The notes under the pieces were generated by a model. It did not search any database and was not told the DNA's origin. It saw only the letters and a list, made by a program, of their open reading frames with translations. From JBBQZO01 sp038207625 (GTDB taxonomy: Bacteria; Pseudomonadota; Gammaproteobacteria; Burkholderiales; Burkholderiaceae_D), in the NCBI GenBank assembly GCA_038207625.1, contig JBBQZO010000063.1:1-13981 (forward strand): 13,981 nt of DNA, given 5' to 3'. Numbering within the stretch: position 1 is the stretch's first letter; each line of letters opens with the position of its first letter. The position numbers were made by a program, and so were the translations under genes. Of this stretch, positions 12,798-13,981 are shown piece by piece.

Positions 12798-13981
12798 ATG
12801 AAAAAGATGGTTGCTCCCTTGCTTCCGCTGGTCTGTTGCGCCTGGTTGGCGGGCTGCGCCGCGCCCTCGGTGCCGGGCTCGGGTGCCCACATCAGCGCCG
12901 CCCCGCCATTGGCCGGCACGATCCCCGACGCGGTCCAGCAAAGCGCCGCGTTAGCGCCCCCCAAGGCCGCGCCCAAGGTCGAAACGTATAGCGTAACGGT
13001 GCACAAGGTGCCGGTCCAGTCGGTGCTGTTTGCGCTGGCGCGCGACGCCGGCTTGAACGTCGATATCCATCCCGGCATCGACGGCGTGGTCACGCTCAAT
13101 GCGATCAACCAGACCTTGCCGCAACTGCTGAACCGGATCAGCAAGCAAATCGACATGCGTTACGAGATCGACGGCAGCACGCTGGCGGTGATGCCCGATA
13201 CGCCAGTGTGGCGCAATTACAAGGTCGACTACGTCAACATGGCGCGCAGCACCAACAGCAGCGTCAACATCGCCACCCAGATTTCCACCACCGGCGGGGG
13301 CAGCGCCACCGCCAACGCGAATGGCACGCCGGGCACGGGTAACAACAATTCGACGACCGCCGTCAACAACCGTTCGGAAAACAATTTCTGGGGCAGCCTG
13401 GAGCGCAACTTGCGTGACATGCTGCGCGAGACGACCTTAAACGACCCGGCCAGCACGATCAGCACGCCGCAGCCCGAGGCGGCGCCTGCTGCCCTGCCGG
13501 CGCCCGTCGCGTCGGCCGGCTCGGCCGTGGCAGCGGCCCAGGCCAGCAATAATGGCGCATCGCAGTCCGGCCAGGGCATACCAAATTACCTGCAGGCGCC
13601 ACCGAGCGCGCAGCAAAATCGCGTCAACTTCCAGAACGCCTATGCGGCCGGCAAAAACACCGGGCGCGAGGCCGCGTCGGTGATCGTCAACGCCGAGGGC
13701 GGCCTGATCGCCGTGCGCGCCACCGGACGCCAGCATGAAAAGATCGCCGAGTTTCTCGACCTGGTGCTCGGCAGCGCCAAGCGCCAGGTGCTGATCGAGG
13801 CGACCATCATCGAGGTGCGCCTGTCCGACCAGTACCAGCAAGGCATCAACTGGACGCGCCTGCACGGCGGCTTGACGCTGAACCAGCAGCAGATCGGGTC
13901 CAGCAATCTGCCCTCCGGCGTCACCGTCGGCACCACGCCAGGGGTGTTCACGCTCAATTACCTCAATCCCACGTCCGCGCT
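12798..13981 (+). CDS. mshL: MSHA secretin MshL, partial (lipoprotein)
   Basis: This is the first 394 codons of an outer-membrane secretin, cut by the right edge. Residues 1-20 are a lipoprotein signal with lipobox LAGC (Cys20). Residues 60-135 match the short secretin N-terminal (STN-type) domain (YSVTVHKVPVQSVLFALARD, then IDGVVTLNAINQTL). YKVDYVNMARS followed by VNIATQIST (141-163) is typical of MshL. Residues 164-200 and 222-275 are low-complexity linkers rich in Gly/Asn/Thr and Ala/Pro/Gln. Then comes a further N domain (SVIVNAEGGLIAVRATGRQHEKIAEFL, about 294-320) and the start of the beta-barrel region (RQVLIEATIIEVRLSDQYQQGINW, 329-352). MshL forms the pore through which the pilus leaves the cell. 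It follows mshM after 142 bp with its own possible promoter. In Vibrio, mshL precedes mshM; the order is reversed here. Confidence 0.92.
   Translation, partial: MKKMVAPLLPLVCCAWLAGCAAPSVPGSGAHISAAPPLAGTIPDAVQQSAALAPPKAAPKVETYSVTVHKVPVQSVLFALARDAGLNVDIHPGIDGVVTLNAINQTLPQLLNRISKQIDMRYEIDGSTLAVMPDTPVWRNYKVDYVNMARSTNSSVNIATQISTTGGGSATANANGTPGTGNNNSTTAVNNRSENNFWGSLERNLRDMLRETTLNDPASTISTPQPEAAPAALPAPVASAGSAVAAAQASNNGASQSGQGIPNYLQAPPSAQQNRVNFQNAYAAGKNTGREAASVIVNAEGGLIAVRATGRQHEKIAEFLDLVLGSAKRQVLIEATIIEVRLSDQYQQGINWTRLHGGLTLNQQQIGSSNLPSGVTVGTTPGVFTLNYLNPTSA

Overview
The window is most of a type IV pilus locus of the MSHA (mannose-sensitive hemagglutinin) kind. High GC content, the gene order and the protein sequences suggest a betaproteobacterium, probably Oxalobacteraceae (Massilia, Duganella or Janthinobacterium-like). 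That placement comes from general resemblance, not from a search.

Layout. A leftward (minus-strand) arm starts near 10.45 kb and runs mshE (assembly ATPase with c-di-GMP-binding-type N-terminus), mshG (inner-membrane platform), a small prepilin-like gene in the mshF position, mshC, mshD and mshO (minor prepilins), mshP, and mshQ (1045-residue secreted DUF11/DUF6701 surface protein). After a 165-bp gap with its own probable promoter come mshI (PilM-like) and the start of a PilN/MshI2-like gene cut by the left edge. A rightward arm starts at 10.64 kb with an ABC-transporter ATPase lacking a visible permease, then an MshM-type AAA ATPase with an added membrane helix and SPOR-like domain. After a 142-bp gap comes the lipoprotein secretin mshL, cut by the right edge. 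The 184-bp divergent region at 10454-10637 should hold promoters for both arms.

How the genes work together. MshE and MshG would drive extension of pilin from the inner membrane. MshI and the PilN-like protein would form the alignment platform. The minor prepilins MshC, MshD, MshO and the MshF-position protein, with MshP, would make the initiation or tip complex, which could carry or export the MshQ-like protein. MshL is the outer-membrane exit and MshM its probable ATPase helper. From mshE to mshQ the genes overlap by a few bases or are separated by 1-9 bp, with repeated ATGA start/stop overlaps, so translational coupling is likely.

What stands out: no mshA/mshB major pilin lies between mshF and mshC, where it sits in Vibrio; the mshI/J part is downstream of mshQ; MshM is fused to a SPOR-like domain; a lone ABC ATPase is in the mshM unit; MshO has Ala instead of Gly before its cleavage site; and paired palindromes precede mshL. 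I see no RNA genes, CRISPR arrays, insertion sequences or phage genes.
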